A DNA stretch of 6,016 bases, taken from NCBI GenBank assembly GCA_016927095.1, contig JAFGNI010000326.1, forward strand, positions 1 to 6,016, given 5' to 3'. Shown piece after piece: positions 4,776 to 6,016 of this stretch. Made by a program: the position numbers and the translations under genes. The notes under the pieces were generated by a model. That model was not told the DNA's origin. It saw only the letters and a list, made by a program, of their open reading frames with translations, and did not search any database. This DNA is from Anaerolineae bacterium. Its GTDB lineage: Bacteria > Chloroflexota > Anaerolineae > B4-G1 > SLSP01. Within the stretch, counting starts at the first letter, position 1, and the number at the start of each line of letters is the position of its first letter.

Positions 4776-6016
4776 ATGGCAACAGGAACTCGGTCCAGAG
4801 GCAGTCGTGTGAGAGCCCCGGTGATCGTCGTGGGGTTCCTGGCTATGCTTCTGTTGGGTATCGGTCTGGGCGTTCTGATTTTCGTGGTCAATTGGGTGCG
4901 CGGCAGTCTGGCGACCGAAGGGGTGACACCGGGTCTACCGGCGAGCACCGAGCCCAGTGAGAACGTCACCTATGCGTTTGGTCAGTTGCTCCCGACGTGG
5001 AGTGGCACTGACCGCGTGACCGTTCTGGTCCTGGGGGTGGATGAGCGGTCTCAGGAGACCGGACCCTGGCGCACCGATTCCATCATGCTGCTGACGATTC
5101 ACCCGGTGACCCGGCAGGCCGGCGTCCTGTCCATACCGCGGGACCTGTGGGTGCCGATCCCAGGATACAATGACGGGCGCATCAACACCGCACACTTCCT
5201 GGGCGACCTCTATGACCATCCCGGCGGTGGCCCTGCGCTGGCGGCTGAGACGGTTTCCTACAACCTTGGGGTGCCCATCGATTACACCGTACGCGTGAAC
5301 TTCCAGGCTTTCGTGGCACTCGTGGATCAGATTGGCGGCATCGACGTCTACGTCGAGGAGCGTATCGACGATCCGAAATACCCCGACTACAACTATGGTT
5401 ACGATCCGTTGGTGATTGAGGCCGGGTGGCATCACTTCGATGGTGAGATGGCGTTGAAGTATGCGCGGACGCGGCATGCCAGCAGCGATTTCGACCGGGC
5501 GCGCCGGCAGCAGCAGGTGGTGGCAGCTATCCTAGAACGCGTGACGTCGTATGAGCTCTTCCCAGAACTGGCCCGCAGCGCACCGCAGCTCTACGAGACG
5601 CTGTCGTCGTCCGTTGAGACCGATATGGCGCTGGACCAGATGTTGGCCTTGGGCAACCTGGCCCTTGGTGTTGATCAAGCATCCATTCGCTTCGGCGTGA
5701 TCGATCAATCGTGTACCCAGCCCTGGGTCACACCTGACGGGGGTCAGGTCCTGATTCCCATCCGGGATCGCTTGCGTGAGGTTCGGGACTACATCTTCGA
5801 TACGCAGCCACCCGAGGTCGTCGCGGAGACGACGGTCGTCGTGGTCCCCACTGCGACACCCGAGGTCGCGACGGTGGCGGTGCTCAATGGTACATCCCGG
5901 GAAGGGCTGGCAGGTTCTACAGCGGATCTTCTGCGGGAACAAGGGATTGACGTCGTTCACGTTGGCAACGCCGATCGTCAGGACTATGCGACGACGGTGG
6001 TGGTGATCAACCAGGA
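4776..6016 (+). CDS. LytR-CpsA-Psr (LCP) family protein with LytR C-terminal domain, 3' end outside window
   Basis: At least 413 residues are present and the frame is open to the right edge. LCP enzymes sit in the membrane with the catalytic domain outside and transfer undecaprenyl-linked glycopolymers onto peptidoglycan or surface proteins. A basic N-terminus precedes one transmembrane segment (about 15-41). The LCP domain runs from about 80 to 335: VLGVD (Asp89), RTDS (Arg99, Asp101), SIPRD (119-123, Arg122), RINTAH (135-140), and the Arg-rich KYARTRH...DFDRARRQQ (228-246; Arg231, Arg233, Asp238, Arg241). A Pro/Val/Thr linker follows (about 341-362). A LytR_C-type domain then begins near 365 with VAVLNGTS and is cut by the window edge. 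The ATG has AAGGA only 1 nt upstream, which is too close to be ideal. GTG 4809 has AGAGG (4797-4801) at 7-nt spacing and would remove 11 residues while keeping the membrane segment. The start is therefore uncertain; the family call is not. Confidence 0.92.
   Translation, partial: MATGTRSRGSRVRAPVIVVGFLAMLLLGIGLGVLIFVVNWVRGSLATEGVTPGLPASTEPSENVTYAFGQLLPTWSGTDRVTVLVLGVDERSQETGPWRTDSIMLLTIHPVTRQAGVLSIPRDLWVPIPGYNDGRINTAHFLGDLYDHPGGGPALAAETVSYNLGVPIDYTVRVNFQAFVALVDQIGGIDVYVEERIDDPKYPDYNYGYDPLVIEAGWHHFDGEMALKYARTRHASSDFDRARRQQQVVAAILERVTSYELFPELARSAPQLYETLSSSVETDMALDQMLALGNLALGVDQASIRFGVIDQSCTQPWVTPDGGQVLIPIRDRLREVRDYIFDTQPPEVVAETTVVVVPTATPEVATVAVLNGTSREGLAGSTADLLREQGIDVVHVGNADRQDYATTVVVINQ
5809..5868 (+). 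repeat. 12-bp in-frame direct repeat in the LCP linker
   Basis: cacccgaggtcg occurs at 5809-5820 and again at 5857-5868, 48 bp apart and so in the same reading frame. Each copy encodes Pro-Glu-Val. It lies in the flexible linker between the LCP and LytR_C domains and probably reflects a small duplication in a region under weak length constraint. Confidence 0.6.

Noticed and set aside
4430..4969. A 179-codon open frame on the minus strand
   Set aside because: It crosses the inverted-repeat element, the promoter and the 5' part of the LCP gene. Its product is Arg/Pro/Thr-rich with no recognisable domain, as expected for a shadow frame in GC-rich DNA.
1..6016. A defence system, CRISPR array or integrated phage
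   Set aside because: All four genes fall into housekeeping or envelope families. There is no regularly spaced repeat array, integrase, transposase or toxin-antitoxin pair in the window.

Overview
The window looks like a piece of a high-GC bacterial chromosome holding ordinary single-copy genes. I see no phage, plasmid or CRISPR content. Three things point, by inference, to Chloroflexota or a similar monoderm lineage: a lipoprotein whose anchor is followed by a long Thr/Pro/Ala spacer, ribonuclease J, and a LytR-CpsA-Psr (LCP) envelope protein. No 16S rRNA or marker protein is present to prove the phylum. Three of the four genes seem to start with GTG.

Layout: (1) Positions 1-36 hold the 3' half of a hairpin terminator with a T6 tract, probably belonging to a gene left of the window. 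(2) Positions 37-1218, minus strand, encode a secreted, lipid-anchored alpha/beta hydrolase with an intact Ser-Asp-His triad. (3) Positions 1219-1558 form a divergent regulatory region with one promoter facing each way, a short direct-repeat array near the hydrolase start, and a leader of about 170 nt ahead of ribonuclease J. (4) Positions 1559-3208, plus strand, encode ribonuclease J. A GT-B glycosyltransferase follows 25 bp downstream (3234-4418), probably in the same transcript, which ends near a perfect 9-bp hairpin. (5) Positions 4419-4775 are non-coding. They contain a GC-rich palindromic segment bounded by a 16-nt inverted repeat (4455-4470 and 4662-4677) and outer 8-bp direct repeats, followed by a promoter with a perfect TATAAT. 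(6) From 4776 to the right edge runs an LCP-family gene that is cut by the window. It has a membrane anchor, the catalytic LCP domain and the start of a LytR C-terminal domain.

The genes do not form one obvious pathway. The glycosyltransferase and the LCP protein could both serve cell-surface glycopolymer assembly: one adds sugars, the other attaches lipid-carried polymers to the wall. Ribonuclease J is a housekeeping RNA-processing enzyme. The least explained part is the inverted-repeat-bounded element at 4455-4677, which could be a small non-autonomous mobile element, a dispersed intergenic repeat or a structured RNA.
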